This document shows positions 62,969-64,000 of a stretch of 64,000 nucleotides of DNA, piece by piece. The DNA comes from Candidatus Desulfovibrio trichonymphae (GTDB lineage: Bacteria > Desulfobacterota > Desulfovibrionia > Desulfovibrionales > Desulfovibrionaceae). The stretch lies in contig NZ_AP017368.1 in NCBI RefSeq assembly GCF_002355955.1, forward strand, positions 1,200,001 through 1,264,000, written 5' to 3'. How positions within the stretch are numbered: position 1 is the first letter of the stretch; every line of letters begins with the position of its first letter. A program made the position numbers and the translations under genes. The notes under the pieces are model-generated. The model worked only from the letters and a program-made list of their open reading frames with translations. It was not told where the DNA came from and did not search any database.

Positions 62969-64000
62969 TCAGCGGGTGGGCATGTAGTTGCACAGCGGTT
63001 CCTCGGCAAGGTGGTCGCCGTACATGCTGTAAGCCCGCGCACGGCAGCCGCCGCAGACATTGTGGTATTCACATTGCCCGCATTTCCCCCCGTAACATGT
63101 CTGGTCGCGAAATTGGCGAAAGTATCCGCTTGCCCTCCAGATTTTTGGAAAGGGACTTGTCTTGACATTCCCGCAGTCAAGATCCAAATAGCCGCAGGGC
63201 TGCACCTGCCCGGTATGGCTGATAAAGCAAAAGCCTGTGCCGCCCAGACAGCCGCGCGTGAGCGCATCCATGCCGAATGTATCCGAGGTGACGCGCAGTC
63301 CTTCCGCATGCGCGCGCTGCCGCAAAATGCGGTAATAGTGCGGAGCGCAGGTGGCTTTTAAGTGCATGCCTGTTGTTTTGCGGAACTCATAGAGCCAGTG
63401 CAGAGCGTCTTCATATTCCTTTGCCGTGATGACCTGATCCGCCAGTCCTGCGGCACGCCCCACAGGAACCAGTAGAAAAATGTGCCAGGCGGCGGCTTCA
63501 AGGCGCTCGCAGAGAGCAAAAATTTTTTTGAAGCTCGCCAGATTGTCACGAGTCACGGTAGTGTTGATCTGAAAAGGCAGGTCCGCGTTTTTCAAGTGTT
63601 CAATGCCGCGCAGCGAGGCGGCAAAGGCGCCGGACACGCCGCGAAAGGCGTCGTGGCTTTGCGCGTCCGGCCCATCAATGGATATGGAGCAGCGGTCTAC
63701 CCCTATTTGTTTCAATTTTTTTGCATTGTCTGCGTCGATCAGTGTACCGTTGGGGGAAAAGGCGCAGGTCAGACCTTTGTTATGGGTATAGGCCACAAGC
63801 TCATACACGTCTGGGCGCATCATGGGGTCGCCGCCCGTAAAAATAACGATGGGATTGCCCACTTCCGGGAAAGTATCAATAAGATTGCGTGCCTCTGTTG
63901 TGGAAAGTTCACCCTCGTACGGCTCTTTGTATGCCTCGGCCCGGCAGTGTCGGCACGCCAGATTGCAGGAGCGGGTGATTTCCCACGCTATCAGGCGGCA
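62969..64000 (-). CDS. ahbC: Radical SAM Fe-coproporphyrin III synthase AhbC (5' end beyond window)
   Basis: 344 codons are visible; the frame is open to the window edge. Near the edge CNLACRHCR is the radical SAM CxxxCxxC cluster, followed by VIFTGGDPMMRPDVYELV (GGDP, SAM binding). The C-terminal CYGGKCGQCEYHNVCGGCRA with earlier cysteines is an auxiliary cluster region of the SPASM/twitch type. AhbC removes the two acetate side chains of didecarboxysiroheme in the siroheme-dependent heme pathway of sulfate reducers and archaea. The siroheme decarboxylase gene follows, which supports AhbC over other SPASM enzymes. Confidence 0.88.
   Translation of the reverse strand, partial: CRLIAWEITRSCNLACRHCRAEAYKEPYEGELSTTEARNLIDTFPEVGNPIVIFTGGDPMMRPDVYELVAYTHNKGLTCAFSPNGTLIDADNAKKLKQIGVDRCSISIDGPDAQSHDAFRGVSGAFAASLRGIEHLKNADLPFQINTTVTRDNLASFKKIFALCERLEAAAWHIFLLVPVGRAAGLADQVITAKEYEDALHWLYEFRKTTGMHLKATCAPHYYRILRQRAHAEGLRVTSDTFGMDALTRGCLGGTGFCFISHTGQVQPCGYLDLDCGNVKTSPFPKIWRASGYFRQFRDQTCYGGKCGQCEYHNVCGGCRARAYSMYGDHLAEEPLCNYMPTR

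Overview
The window reads as a chromosome segment of a sulfate-reducing delta-proteobacterium (Desulfovibrionaceae/Desulfovibrionales). Three things point there: a Desulfovibrio-type order of the spc/alpha ribosomal genes (secY-map-rpmJ-rpsM, with no adk or infA between them), the siroheme-dependent Ahb heme pathway at the right end, and small lineage-type proteins next to a TauE/SafE exporter. Coding DNA is moderately GC-rich. It is broken by visibly AT-rich islands that hold decayed genes and transposase scraps, which suggests a genome undergoing reduction. A host-restricted or endosymbiotic Desulfovibrio (for example a termite-protist symbiont type) would fit, but that is inference.

Layout. 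1-8156: ribosomal protein operon from the end of rplE to rplQ, with secY, map and rpoA. 8241-11055: selD, an IS630 scrap, a MarR gene broken by an amber codon together with an isoprenylcysteine-methyltransferase-like gene, and tRNA-Ala(GGC). 11056-13429: mostly decayed DNA around a periplasmic L-asparaginase. 13430-14503: rpsP-khpA-rimM, without the trmD/rplS that normally follow. 14598-21716: a large KS-less polyketide-synthase-like protein, a TolC-type lipoprotein, a HlyD-type adaptor and a Wzx-type flippase, probably one envelope-lipid or polysaccharide assembly/export operon. 21777-25860 (minus): ruined glycosyltransferase and methyltransferase genes and one intact GT4 glycosyltransferase that carries an in-frame palindromic repeat.

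26056-29087 (minus): a tightly overlapped chain rsmD-coaD-miaA-(glk remnant)-mqnA. 29244-36524 (plus): LOG-family hydrolase, tadA, pyrK-pyrD, a GNAT/SDR pair that could belong to bacterial ceramide synthesis, and an ABC-F ATPase. 36493-44361 (minus): coaX, eno, folD, then a sugar cluster (KdnB-like dehydrogenase, KdnA-like aminotransferase, a cytidylyltransferase fused to a PseG-like domain, and a second cytidylyltransferase). This cluster suggests an amino-Kdo-like or nonulosonate-like envelope sugar.

44422-46135: a non-coding graveyard with an IS200/IS605-like relic and an IS5 relic. 46150-52367 (minus): pgi, a histidine kinase, small membrane and lipoprotein genes, and a TauE/SafE exporter. 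52534-58924 (plus): a membrane-bound sigma-54 activator overlapping a PEP-synthase-like dikinase with a non-canonical C-terminus, then an MFS carrier. 58931-61373 (minus): a membrane protein, cobU/cobP and a secreted protein in an overlapping operon. 61540-62285: an IS5 transposase relic whose last part runs in frame into the membrane-protein gene. 62422-64000 (minus): a siroheme decarboxylase subunit and ahbC (incomplete at the window edge).
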